16,692 nucleotides of DNA, taken from the NCBI GenBank assembly GCA_964426075.1, contig CAYROP010000022.1:1-16692 (forward strand), read 5' to 3'. Below are positions 5,410 through 13,325 of the stretch, piece after piece. Made by a program: the position numbers and the translations under genes. Origin of the DNA: CAYQLK01 sp964426075. Lineage in GTDB: Bacteria > Patescibacteriota > Microgenomatia > CAYQLK01. Position 1 is the first letter of the stretch; each line of letters begins with the position of its first letter. Under the pieces are notes generated by a model. That model ran no database searches. It was not told the DNA's origin and worked only from the letters and a program-made list of their open reading frames with translations.

Positions 5410-8127
5410 ATGCCTAATAAAAATACTCAAATCAAAAACAAAATTTTAATTTCTGGACCTGAGTCTGAGCTAAAAACCAATGTTGTGAAAAAATTACAAG
5501 ACACTGGTTATGAAGTATTAGATTTTCAAAGTTCACTACCAAAAATAAAATTTCGCCCATTTCATTTGTTATTTATCTACAACTTGGATAACCAAACAAA
5601 TAATGTAGATAAAACAAAACAAATTTTTGATGAATTTATTGATCTTGCCCAAATAACTCAAAAACCCTTATCCCTTGTTGTTAATATTGACCCATTTCTT
5701 GAACTTGAAAGGCGTGAAAATTCTGTTATTTTTCCTAAAAAATACAAATATTTAACTTCAATTGATTATGATTCCGTCTATCCAATTGAAAAAACCCTAA
5801 AACTTATTAAAACCAAAAAAATAAAAGGATCAATAATTAAAACAAGTCAAATATATTCCGAAAACTATCAAAATCAAAAAAGTCTTATTGATTATTATGT
5901 CCGTCAAGCAGTTGACAAAAAAATAATTACCTTACCAAGTAATAATGATGAATACATTCACCCAACTCACATAGATGATGTTGTTTTTGGCATTATTCGC
6001 TCAATAATAAGTTTTAAAAATGGTCGAACTCTGACAATATTAAATCCGACCCAAACTTCAATTAATTCACTCGCAAAAACAATCAAAGATGAATTTCGTA
6101 GATCGTTTTTAATCAACCTAAAAATTAGCATTAATAACACTGAAGTTGTACCCACTATTAGGAACAGCTCAATTGATATCGGAAAAAGCTCTGAAAAAAT
6201 AAATTGGTCCCCAAAAAATTCTTTTATTCAGACAATTTCTGGCATAACAATTTCTTCAACAAAAAATGTTAAAAGATACAAAAGAACAAAAAGAACAAAA
6301 ATAAAAAAGTATTATATTTATTTAGCTATAGGTCTGATTTTTATTATTTTTGCTCCAATATTATTTATAATACTTAACTCACTATCAGCAATTTATGATT
6401 TACGTCTTGCCCAATCCAAAGTACAAGAATCAAAATATGATGAAGCTCTACAAAGAATTAAATTCTCTCAAACCAAATTCAATCGCAACTTAACTATTTA
6501 TAATATTGTCAATATTTTACCGGGGGTTTCGGACACAATTCCTTTAATGGGGGATATTAATCACTTCAGTAATAGTGGTTTATATTTAACTTCTGCGTTT
6601 GAGTCAGGAATATATGTTGCCAAATTATCCGCCGAACTTCAAGTTACTTTAGAAGGTAAAGAAAGCAATATTTTTAAATCAGAAATTAATAGTATTTCGG
6701 TCAAAATTGCAGATATTTCAAACAATCTTCAACTGTCCTATCTCGAATCGCAAAAACTAAGTCATCTATTTGGTTCAGACAAAATTATTAATTATCAAGA
6801 AAAAATTAAAAATCTTTATCAAATATCTCAAAGAGCCACACTCATAGCTCCGCTTATTCCTCAGTTTATTGGCAGTGATGATGATAAAAAATATTTAATT
6901 CTTAATTTAAACAACAATGAGCTTCGGCCTGGTGGGGGATTTATTGGTTCATATTCTACGGTTGATTTTATAAACGGTAAGTTCTCATCGCTAAAAGTTG
7001 GTGATATTTATGACATTGATGGGCAACTTAAGCAAAAAATTCCCGCACCCGCACCCCTTGTTGACGCTCTTGGGGTTGATAGTTGGTATCTCAGAGATGC
7101 TAATTGGGATCCAGACTTTAAAAATAATTATCCCGTGATTAAAGAATTTTATTTTAAAGAAACAGGGGAAAAAATTGATGGGGTAATAGCGGTCGATTTA
7201 CAATTTATTAAGGCAATTCTAAATTTTACTGGCCCAATTGAACTAAGGGATTATAACGAAACTGTTTCATCAGAAAATATTGCCGAACTTGGGCAGAAAT
7301 ATTCAGAGGTTAATTTCTTTCCAGGTTCTCGGCAGAAAAAAAACTTTTTTTCTGCTCTTTCAAGAGAGTTAATTAATGAAATAATTGTAAAGAAAAAATA
7401 TCTTGAACCACAGTTTCTTTTTGTACTTGACCAGTCACTGACCAAACAAAGCATGCAGATTGTTTTTGAGGACCGATCAATTCAAAATGCCCTCGATATT
7501 CTTGGGCTTACAGGTGAGGTTCCGGGTCGTAATTATTCAGAAAAAACAAATAAAACGAATGACTATCTAATGGTTGTCGATGCCAATTTAAGTGCCAACA
7601 AATCGAATGCTTTTTTAAGCAAAAAAATAAATTATTCGCTTAATTTAGACAAAAATGGCAATCTTCTTTCACGTGCAAATATTGTTTATAAAAACTCATC
7701 TCCGAACAACAGTTGGCCAGCAGGGGATTACAAAAATTATCTTAGGGTTTTTGTTCCACGAGGCTCAAAGCTAGAAAAAGTTTCAATTGATGGCGTTAAT
7801 TATACGAGTCAGTTCAGTTCATACGATGACGGAAAATTAACATTTTTTGCTGGCAGTCTTGAGGTTCCTTACAATACAACTAAAACTATCGAGTTTAGTT
7901 ACACTCAACCAAAAGGCATAAATCTTTCAGAAAAAACCTCAGATTATTTTTTTTATTACCAAAAACAGGCTGGGACATATGGAATCGACTTTAACTATGA
8001 ATTTAATCATCCGGATTTTATTAGTCTCAGTGCCACTAGCAACAATTTGGTTTACTCGAATCAAAAAGCGACTTTTTCTGCAACTACAGATACATCACTT
8101 TCATTAGAGTTTCAGACTAGGAGATAA
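5410..8127 (+). CDS. SDR/epimerase-like domain fused to a membrane helix and a DUF4012 ectodomain
   Basis: This very large protein has 905 residues from the ATG at 5410; a TTG at 5377 would add 11 residues that resemble nothing. Residues about 8-290 resemble an extended SDR/NAD-epimerase: KILISGPESE at the start, a YPIEK (Y124, K128) that fits YxxxK, and YIHPTHIDDVV, the usual F-x-H-V-x-D-V block. The nucleotide loop keeps only the first glycine, so cofactor binding is doubtful. A basic stretch leads to one membrane helix (about 302-323), so the rest should face outward. A helical region follows, then the DUF4012 signature ELRPGGGFIGS (from about 504), DGVIAVDLQF (about 590-599), GPIEL (608-612) and RQKKNF (from 641). 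A strand-rich tail fills the last 170 residues. DUF4012 has no established function; a role in surface glycan attachment is my hypothesis. Confidence 0.82.
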   Translation: MPNKNTQIKNKILISGPESELKTNVVKKLQDTGYEVLDFQSSLPKIKFRPFHLLFIYNLDNQTNNVDKTKQIFDEFIDLAQITQKPLSLVVNIDPFLELERRENSVIFPKKYKYLTSIDYDSVYPIEKTLKLIKTKKIKGSIIKTSQIYSENYQNQKSLIDYYVRQAVDKKIITLPSNNDEYIHPTHIDDVVFGIIRSIISFKNGRTLTILNPTQTSINSLAKTIKDEFRRSFLINLKISINNTEVVPTIRNSSIDIGKSSEKINWSPKNSFIQTISGITISSTKNVKRYKRTKRTKIKKYYIYLAIGLIFIIFAPILFIILNSLSAIYDLRLAQSKVQESKYDEALQRIKFSQTKFNRNLTIYNIVNILPGVSDTIPLMGDINHFSNSGLYLTSAFESGIYVAKLSAELQVTLEGKESNIFKSEINSISVKIADISNNLQLSYLESQKLSHLFGSDKIINYQEKIKNLYQISQRATLIAPLIPQFIGSDDDKKYLILNLNNNELRPGGGFIGSYSTVDFINGKFSSLKVGDIYDIDGQLKQKIPAPAPLVDALGVDSWYLRDANWDPDFKNNYPVIKEFYFKETGEKIDGVIAVDLQFIKAILNFTGPIELRDYNETVSSENIAELGQKYSEVNFFPGSRQKKNFFSALSRELINEIIVKKKYLEPQFLFVLDQSLTKQSMQIVFEDRSIQNALDILGLTGEVPGRNYSEKTNKTNDYLMVVDANLSANKSNAFLSKKINYSLNLDKNGNLLSRANIVYKNSSPNNSWPAGDYKNYLRVFVPRGSKLEKVSIDGVNYTSQFSSYDDGKLTFFAGSLEVPYNTTKTIEFSYTQPKGINLSEKTSDYFFYYQKQAGTYGIDFNYEFNHPDFISLSATSNNLVYSNQKATFSATTDTSLSLEFQTRR

Positions 8128-8134
8128 AATTACC

Positions 8135-8164
8135 TTGACAATAAAACTTCTTTAACATTATACT
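8135..8164 (+). promoter_or_regulatory. Upstream promoter of the L25 gene (P1)
   Basis: TTGACA (8135-8140) matches the -35 consensus exactly and lies 18 bases before TATACT (8159-8164), which matches five of six -10 bases. The expected start is near 8171, giving a leader of about 50 bases. It lies directly after the stop of the DUF4012 gene and is the best-looking promoter in the window. Confidence 0.7.
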
Positions 8165-8181
8165 TCTGCGTCGATTATAAT
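8152..8181 (+). promoter_or_regulatory. Second, overlapping promoter of the L25 gene (P2)
   Basis: TTAACA (8152-8157, five of six -35 bases) is followed after 18 bases by a perfect TATAAT (8176-8181). Its -35 lies within the P1 spacer, so the two would compete for or jointly recruit polymerase. Start expected near 8188. Confidence 0.55.
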
Positions 8182-8206
8182 TTACTTAGTAAAGTTAAAT
8201 TAAGAT

Positions 8207-8212
8207 TATAAT
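8207..8212 (+). promoter_or_regulatory. Third TATAAT box, 8 bases before the L25 start codon
   Basis: A perfect TATAAT inside GATTATAATT, the same ten bases as at 8173-8182. It has no recognisable -35. If used, transcription would begin at or just before the ATG at 8221, giving a leaderless mRNA. Confidence 0.3.
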
Positions 8213-8220
8213 TAATTACT

Positions 8221-8904
8221 ATGGACAAAATAATACTAGAATCGCAAGCTAGAGAAATAACTGGACGCAAAGTTAAGACACTTCGTGCAAAAGGAATTGT
8301 ACCTGCTCACGTCTTTGGGCACGAAATCAAATCAGAAAACATTTCCGTCGATGAAAAAGAATTTAAATCTGTTTTTCACAAAGCAGGAGAAACTTCGGTT
8401 ATTTCCTTAAAAGTTGGAGGAAAAGAATATCCGGTATTGGTTAAAGGTCTACACCTTGATCCAGTTACATTAAAGATTCTTCATGTAGATTTTTATAAGG
8501 TTAACCTTTCCGAAAAAGTAAAAGTACAAGTACCTGTTGAAATAGTTGGAGAATCAGAAGCCGTAGAGACAAAAGTTGGCCTTCTCTTAACGCCTGTTTC
8601 AGAGGTTGAGGTCGAGGCGCTCCCAGCCGACCTACCAGAAAAAATTGAAGTTAACATTGAAAATCTTAAAGAAGTGGGGGACACAATTACGATTGGCGAC
8701 ATCAAACTTTCTGACAAGATTGAAATACTCTCTGATGCAGAACTCGTCGTTGCTTCAATCGGCGAGTTTGTAACCAAAGAAATGGAAGCTGTAGAAGCTG
8801 AAGCTGAAGCTGAAGCAGAAGCCGCTAACGAACCTCAAGAGGGTGAAGAAGTTGAAGAACAAGCATCTACTGAAGAAGGTTCAGATTCCTCACAAGAAAG
8901 CTAA
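8221..8904 (+). CDS. rplY: Ribosomal protein bL25, CTC/TL5 long form
   Basis: L25 binds 5S rRNA in the large ribosomal subunit. The 227-residue protein is the two-domain CTC/TL5 form. The N-terminal 5S-binding domain (about 1-90) shows the family start LESQAREITGRKVKTLRAKG-IVPAHVFGH and the LHLDPVTLKILHVDFYKV block. The C-terminal beta domain (about 95-187) contains VPVEIVGESEAVETKVGLLL and LPADLPEKIEVNIENLKEVGDTI. After residue 187 comes an acidic tail of about 40 residues, partly coded by a GAAGCT hexamer repeat. The ATG at 8221 is fixed by this homology and has no Shine-Dalgarno sequence. The usual neighbour pth is not seen. The gene has its own tandem promoters and ends 9 bases from the convergent TPR gene. 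Confidence 0.95.
   Translation: MDKIILESQAREITGRKVKTLRAKGIVPAHVFGHEIKSENISVDEKEFKSVFHKAGETSVISLKVGGKEYPVLVKGLHLDPVTLKILHVDFYKVNLSEKVKVQVPVEIVGESEAVETKVGLLLTPVSEVEVEALPADLPEKIEVNIENLKEVGDTITIGDIKLSDKIEILSDAELVVASIGEFVTKEMEAVEAEAEAEAEAANEPQEGEEVEEQASTEEGSDSSQES
8785..8823 (+). repeat. GAAGCT hexamer microsatellite in the L25 acidic tail
   Basis: Six GAAGCN hexamers encode Glu-Ala pairs: GAAGCT at 8785, a GTA codon, then GAAGCT at 8794, 8800 and 8806, GAAGCA at 8812 and GAAGCC at 8818. Slippage by whole units would change tail length without breaking the frame. Confidence 0.85.
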
Positions 8905-8913
8905 TTAATTGTA

Positions 8914-9462
8914 CTAAGAACTAGCTAAAAAGCTATAAAAATCCTTAGCTGGTTTGTAGTTTGGGTCAAGTTCTAGCGCTTTTATTAGCGAATCTCTTGC
9001 AGCCCCGCTATCTGAAAGTCTCCATTGAAGTAAAGCAATTTGATACCATCCATCCCGGTAATCTGGCTTATCTTCCACAATTTTCTTCCACCTTTCCAAA
9101 TCACTAGTAATTTTCACGTAAGAAACTTTTGAATCTTGAATTTGAATTAATGCATCATTAATCAAGTTTGTTGGTATACCTAATTCTTTAGCTATTAAAA
9201 ATTCACGAACTGATTCTTCAAAATTACCATTTTTCTGAAGTGCTTTTGCAAGCTTATAGTGTAGTATCTCAGAATTTGGCCTTTCTTTAATTTTTTCATA
9301 AATATCAGCAATGTTTTCATTACTAACCGTACTGTAAGTTTTACCTTTTTCGATAAGAAACGAGGCTAAAAACAAAAAAATAAGCAAAATAATTATGCGG
9401 GAATAAATGCGGGGAATATGAGGTAAATAATGCGGAGATTTTTTTAGTTTTCGTTTTGCCAT
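8914..9462 (-). CDS. Membrane-anchored TPR-repeat protein
   Basis: This is a 182-residue protein of unknown job. A basic N-terminus (MAKRKLKKSPHY) precedes one hydrophobic helix (about 22-37), so the rest is probably outside the membrane, though orientation by the positive-inside rule is only a prediction. Two TPR-like units follow: about 63-95 (HYKLAKALQKNGNFEESVREFLIAKELG reads as a full TPR pair of helices) and about 135-168, ending in the classic ALELDPNYKPA. The middle (100-130) is helical and less regular. TPR proteins generally serve as protein-docking scaffolds. The ATG overlaps the end of valS by 19 bases, so it is probably translated from the valS transcript. Its stop lies 9 bases from the convergent L25 stop. 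Confidence 0.75.
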   Translation of the reverse strand: MAKRKLKKSPHYLPHIPRIYSRIIILLIFLFLASFLIEKGKTYSTVSNENIADIYEKIKERPNSEILHYKLAKALQKNGNFEESVREFLIAKELGIPTNLINDALIQIQDSKVSYVKITSDLERWKKIVEDKPDYRDGWYQIALLQWRLSDSGAARDSLIKALELDPNYKPAKDFYSFLASS

Positions 9463-11591
9463 GGTGAAATAATAATTTTAGATGTAGAGTAGGGGAGTTT
9501 GTTCCAAATCTCCTCGGATATAAATGGTGTAATTGGGTGTAATAGTTTCAATTGAACACCTAAAACATATTCTAGAGTTGGTTGGTATTTTTCTCTTTCT
9601 GATTTTGCCATCTCTAAATATTTATCACAAAAATAGTGCCAAAAAAACTCATACAGATCATTTGCTGCAGCTGTGAAGTTACGCTTTTCGTAATTACTTG
9701 TAGTTGATACAAATAACTCGTCTAATTTATTTAAAATTTCTTGATTAAATTTATCTATTTTAGGTCTGTTACCATCAGAATGATTATCGCCTTCATAAAA
9801 ATCCAACACAAATCTTGAGGCATTCCATATTTTATTTGTAAAATTCCTCATACCTCGAATTTTATCCATACCAAGATTCAAATCATTATCTGCATTCGAT
9901 CCATAAATTAATGACAACCTTACTGCATCAGCACCATACTGTTCAGCCACATCTATTGGGCTGATTACATTCCCTTTCGATTTGCTCATTTTTTGTCCCT
10001 TATCATCCCTTACTATTCCATGAAAATAGACTTCCTTAAATGGAGGTTTATTAGTCTTGTAAATACCAAACATAATCATTCTTGCTACCCAAAAGAAAAT
10101 AATATCGTAAGCTGTCTCCATTACAGCAGTCGGGTAAAATTCTTTATAGTCTTTTGAGTTTGGGTATCCAAGCGTGGAGTAGGGCCATTGGCCCGATGAA
10201 AACCATGTATCAAGCGTGTCTGAATCTTGCTTTAAATCACTGCCTGAACAGGCTGGGCAATCCTTAGGTACACTGGCCGACACAATAGGGGTGTCATTAT
10301 TGCATTTTTGACAATACCAAACAGGTATCTGGTGGCCCCACCAGATTTGCCTGCTGATACACCAGTCATGAATATTATTCATCCAGTGTTTAAATATTTT
10401 TTCTTGTCGGGCTTGAATAAATTTGACGTCTCCTTTATTAACTGCATCTAAAGCATCAGCAGCAAATATCTTGCCAGATTTTTCACCTTTTTTATTGACC
10501 GCGACAAACCATTGTGTAGAAACAAGCTGTTCTACAGCTGATTTACATCTTTCACAAACCCCAACATTGTGAGTATATTTATTGTCGATCTTTTCAATTA
10601 AACCAAGTTTATCCAAATCAGTTACTACTTCATCTCTAGCCTCAAGAACCTTCATTGTTGCGTATTTACCCGTATTCTTAACCATTCTTCCATCCTGTCC
10701 AATCGCGGAAATGATCGGCAATTTATTTTTTTGTGCTACTTCATAGTCGTTTTTATCGTGCCCGGGTGTGAGTTTTACGATTCCAGTGCCGAACTTAGAA
10801 TCAACAAAATCATCAGCTATTATCTCCATCTCGCTACTCGTAATGGGATTTTTAACTTTTCTACCGATCCATTTTCTTCTTTCCTTATCTTTTGGATTTA
10901 CCGCTAGGTGTGTATCAACCATTATTGGTTCTGGTCTTACGGTTGCAACAATTAAATATTTTGGTTCGTCTTTTTTAGGTTCAACTAATTCATACCGAAT
11001 ATAATAAAGTTTATCTGTTTTCTCTTCGTGTTCAACCTCCAAATCAGATAGAGCGGTGGCACACCTAAAACACCAATTAATTAATCTCTCTCCACGGTAA
11101 ATAAGTCCATCTTCGTACATTTCAACAAATGTTTCATAAACAGTTTTGGTTACATCAGGCTCCAAAGTAAACTTTTTACGACTCCAATCACAACTAACAC
11201 CTAGGTGTCTAATCTGGTTTTCCATATTGTCACGATTATTAATACTGAATTCATAAACTTGTTTAAAAAATTCCTCACGTCCTAATTTATGTCTGCTTAA
11301 ATCTTTTTTGGCCAATTCTCTTTCATAAACAACTTGGGTTTGTATTCCGGCATGATCAGCTCCAGGTAATATAAAAGCTCTTTTCCCACGCATTCTCTCA
11401 AATCGCACCATAATATCTTGAATCACATTGCCACGAGCGTGGCCAATATGAATAAAGCCATTTGCATTGGGTGGGGGCATAATAACTGCAAAAGAATCGC
11501 CTTTGTTTATTTCTGGCCGGAAATAGCCAGACTCTTCCCAGTCTTTATATATTTTTGATTCAATTTCTTTATGTTCGTATATTTTTTCCAT
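9444..11591 (-). CDS. valS: Valyl-tRNA synthetase, C-terminally short form
   Basis: This class I enzyme charges tRNA-Val and, through its CP1 domain, hydrolyses mischarged Thr-tRNA. The ATP site HIGH is at 48-51 in MPPPNANGFIHIGHARGN and KMSKSKGN lies near 531-538. PGADHAGIQTQ is the ValRS version of the G-T-D-H-A-G-I block. The CP1 editing domain contains VATVRPEP, DTHLAVNP and KLTPGHDKNDYEVA. Four Cys-x2-Cys pairs (CFRC, CERC, CQKC, CPAC) suggest two zinc ribbons. HDWCISRQIWWGHQIPVWYC is also typical. At 715 residues it is far below the 850-950 of most ValRS: it stops just after the anticodon-domain sequence LHPITPFISEEIWNKLP, so the C-terminal coiled-coil tRNA-binding arm is absent. The stop lies inside the downstream TPR gene, arguing against a recent frameshift. 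Confidence 0.96.
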   Translation of the reverse strand: MEKIYEHKEIESKIYKDWEESGYFRPEINKGDSFAVIMPPPNANGFIHIGHARGNVIQDIMVRFERMRGKRAFILPGADHAGIQTQVVYERELAKKDLSRHKLGREEFFKQVYEFSINNRDNMENQIRHLGVSCDWSRKKFTLEPDVTKTVYETFVEMYEDGLIYRGERLINWCFRCATALSDLEVEHEEKTDKLYYIRYELVEPKKDEPKYLIVATVRPEPIMVDTHLAVNPKDKERRKWIGRKVKNPITSSEMEIIADDFVDSKFGTGIVKLTPGHDKNDYEVAQKNKLPIISAIGQDGRMVKNTGKYATMKVLEARDEVVTDLDKLGLIEKIDNKYTHNVGVCERCKSAVEQLVSTQWFVAVNKKGEKSGKIFAADALDAVNKGDVKFIQARQEKIFKHWMNNIHDWCISRQIWWGHQIPVWYCQKCNNDTPIVSASVPKDCPACSGSDLKQDSDTLDTWFSSGQWPYSTLGYPNSKDYKEFYPTAVMETAYDIIFFWVARMIMFGIYKTNKPPFKEVYFHGIVRDDKGQKMSKSKGNVISPIDVAEQYGADAVRLSLIYGSNADNDLNLGMDKIRGMRNFTNKIWNASRFVLDFYEGDNHSDGNRPKIDKFNQEILNKLDELFVSTTSNYEKRNFTAAANDLYEFFWHYFCDKYLEMAKSEREKYQPTLEYVLGVQLKLLHPITPFISEEIWNKLPYSTSKIIISPWQNEN

Positions 11592-11671
11592 TTTTAATAA
11601 AAATCCTTAAACTTATAAATTAAGTCAGGACTTTAGAAATACAGCGCAGAATAATAATTACACTGACTCAT

Positions 11672-11700
11672 ATTATAATTTTTTTTGAATTCTACATTAA
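11672..11700 (-). promoter_or_regulatory. Candidate promoter for valS
   Basis: On the minus strand TTAATG (11700-11695, three of six bases) is followed after 17 bases by a perfect TATAAT (11677-11672). Transcription would begin near 11665, leaving a leader of about 75 bases before the ATG at 11591. The leader holds no T-box specifier or AGGGTGGNACCGCG-like element. A weak, bulged hairpin followed by TTTTT lies just before the gene. Confidence 0.4.
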
Positions 11701-11722
11701 TTTGCCTTAATTAGTATAGAAA

Positions 11723-12709
11723 CTAGGCATTTTCATATTCTAGATTAAGACTAGGATCGGCCTTAATATCTAAATAGCTCACCGGAGACCAATTAAAATA
11801 AGCATAAGCAGCTATCATGGCCCCATTGTCGGTACAATATTTTGGTTCTGTTTCATAAACATCCGAAAAAGTATTTTTAACTTTTTCTCTAAGTTTTTCG
11901 TTTGCAGCTACGCCTCCACCAGTAACAATATTTGAAATTTTATATTTTCCGCTCGCTTTTTTTAGTTTTTTTACAACTACATCTGTAACTGCCTCCTCAA
12001 ACTCGTACGCAATTTCAGCTTTTGAAAAATTTCCTTCCTCTACAATACGCGCCACTTCGGTTTTTATCCCTGAAAAAGAAAAGTCAAAATCCCCGCTATT
12101 CAACATTGGTCTTGATAATTTCAATTTAGTTTCTTTGACTGTTTTGGCCAGTTTAGATATTTCCGGTCCTCCTGGGTAGGGGAGTCCAATAAGTCTAGCA
12201 ACTTTATCAAAAGCCTCACCAATTGAGTCATCTCTTGTTTCGCCAATAATTTTTATATCATCATGTTTTCTGCAACTCACGATTTGAGTGTGTCCTCCTG
12301 ACACCAGTAGAGCCATAAAAGGGAAGACGGGCAATTTTTGCGTTTCCAAAAAAGAAGCATACGTATGGCCCTTCATATGATCAACGCCCATAATTGGCAA
12401 ACTATTTACCATCGCAATAGTCTTAGCGGTTTCAACTCCAACTAATAATGAGCCCAATAATCCTGGTCCGTTTGTAACAGCAATTCCATCGATCTCTTCA
12501 ATCTTAATGTTCGCTTGCTTCAAACTAAGTTCAATAACGGGAATAATTGCTTCAACCTGTTCTCTTGCTGCCACTTCCGGTACAATCCCTCCCCATTTAA
12601 TTTGTTTTTTTAAAGATGACAGAGTGGTAAGTGACAAAACTTTTACACCATTTTCTACAATAGCCGCACTAGTTTCGTCACAACTAGTTTCAATTCCTAA
12701 GATTTTCAT
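11723..12709 (-). CDS. tsaD: tRNA N6-threonylcarbamoyladenosine transferase TsaD
   Basis: TsaD, with TsaB and TsaE, moves the threonylcarbamoyl group from TC-AMP to A37 of tRNAs that read ANN codons. The 328-residue length is normal. It starts MKILGIETSCDETSAAIVENG, the family's ASKHA phosphate-binding strand, and the KWGGIVPEVAAREQ motif follows. The metal-binding HxxxH is H111-MKG-H115, and the third metal ligand is D294 in YCTDNGAM. LLVSGGHTQ (about 135-142) and TGGGVAANEKLRE (about 263-275) complete the set; all key residues are intact. The gene lies 46 bases downstream of the DUF192 gene and 131 bases upstream of valS on the same strand, placing two tRNA-function genes side by side. tsaB and tsaE are not in the window. 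Confidence 0.97.
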   Translation of the reverse strand: MKILGIETSCDETSAAIVENGVKVLSLTTLSSLKKQIKWGGIVPEVAAREQVEAIIPVIELSLKQANIKIEEIDGIAVTNGPGLLGSLLVGVETAKTIAMVNSLPIMGVDHMKGHTYASFLETQKLPVFPFMALLVSGGHTQIVSCRKHDDIKIIGETRDDSIGEAFDKVARLIGLPYPGGPEISKLAKTVKETKLKLSRPMLNSGDFDFSFSGIKTEVARIVEEGNFSKAEIAYEFEEAVTDVVVKKLKKASGKYKISNIVTGGGVAANEKLREKVKNTFSDVYETEPKYCTDNGAMIAAYAYFNWSPVSYLDIKADPSLNLEYENA

Positions 12710-12755
12710 TGTATGTAAGGTATCAGCTTAAGGACAACTTTCCAAGACTCAAAAA

Positions 12756-13310
12756 CTATTTTTTAATCTCAAATGTTGCTTTATTGCCTAAGTTTAATCC
12801 GAACTCATCAATCATTCCGCCGTTTACTTCCAAAACATAATAAGCCTTTTGGGGTGGAGTATATATTTCCAACGCTCCGCCGGTGTCTGGTTGAGCATTT
12901 TTTACAAAATGGACGACCTTTTTATCTTTGTCTAGCCAGATAATATCCAATGGAAATTTAACATTCTTCATCCAAAAACTATGTTTCGCTTCAGATTCAA
13001 ACGCAAAAAGCATCCCTGTATCCTTTGCTAAACTTTCTCTTCCTCCCAACCCTATCGCCCGACTATTAGCATCACTCGCCACATCAGCGTTCACTTTAAG
13101 TCTCAAAATTTTTACCTGAGTTGATTGCAAATTATTATTTGTGTTGTTAGAAACAGTCTCGGTTTGGTTGTTAACTGGAATCACGCTTGCTTCTTCGGTT
13201 GCAGTTTTTTTTGAGGCAGGCAAAAACGCCCCACCTGATGCTCCTTGATAAATAATTACCGCCGCAACAATTCCAAATAATCCGAATAAGATACTTAGGT
13301 CCTTTTTCAT
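12756..13310 (-). CDS. Membrane-anchored DUF192 protein
   Basis: DUF192 is a widespread small beta domain of unknown biochemical function, usually exported. This 184-residue protein has an N-terminal anchor or uncleaved signal (about 5-24), a low-complexity Ser/Thr/Asn/Gln linker (about 32-64), and the DUF192 domain (about 66-182). Signature blocks are R-A-I-G-L-G-G-R-E-S-L, DTGMLFAF, SFWMKNVKFPLDIIWLD, and the late AYYVLEVNGG followed by GLNLGNKATFEI. No lipobox is seen, so it is probably tethered by the helix. The ATG lies 50 bases after the VanW gene, with a perfect TATAAT 9 bases ahead (13325-13320), so it may also be expressed separately. A surface or envelope role fits the anchor; nothing more specific can be said. 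Confidence 0.9.
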   Translation of the reverse strand: MKKDLSILFGLFGIVAAVIIYQGASGGAFLPASKKTATEEASVIPVNNQTETVSNNTNNNLQSTQVKILRLKVNADVASDANSRAIGLGGRESLAKDTGMLFAFESEAKHSFWMKNVKFPLDIIWLDKDKKVVHFVKNAQPDTGGALEIYTPPQKAYYVLEVNGGMIDEFGLNLGNKATFEIKK

Positions 13311-13319
13311 CTGCCTAGA

Positions 13320-13325
13320 ATTATA
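13320..13325 (-). promoter_or_regulatory. -10 box directly before the DUF192 gene
   Basis: On the minus strand GATTATAATT contains a perfect TATAAT ending 9 bases before the ATG. No good -35 is present at 16-18 bases. If active, the transcript would start within about 0-3 bases of the ATG. The same ten bases precede the L25 gene at the same kind of distance. Confidence 0.35.

Noticed and set aside
8921..8936. TAGCT-aaaa-AGCTA hairpin as a terminator between the convergent L25 and TPR genes
   Set aside because: The stem is only 5 bp and AT-rich, lies inside the end of the TPR coding sequence, and is followed by A bases rather than T on the plus strand.
11592..11671. T-box or attenuator in the valS leader
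   Set aside because: A bulged TCCT..TTAA/TTAAGGA hairpin followed by TTTTT exists on the minus strand, but stems are about 4 bp each, no T-box sequence is present, and it lies immediately before the start codon.
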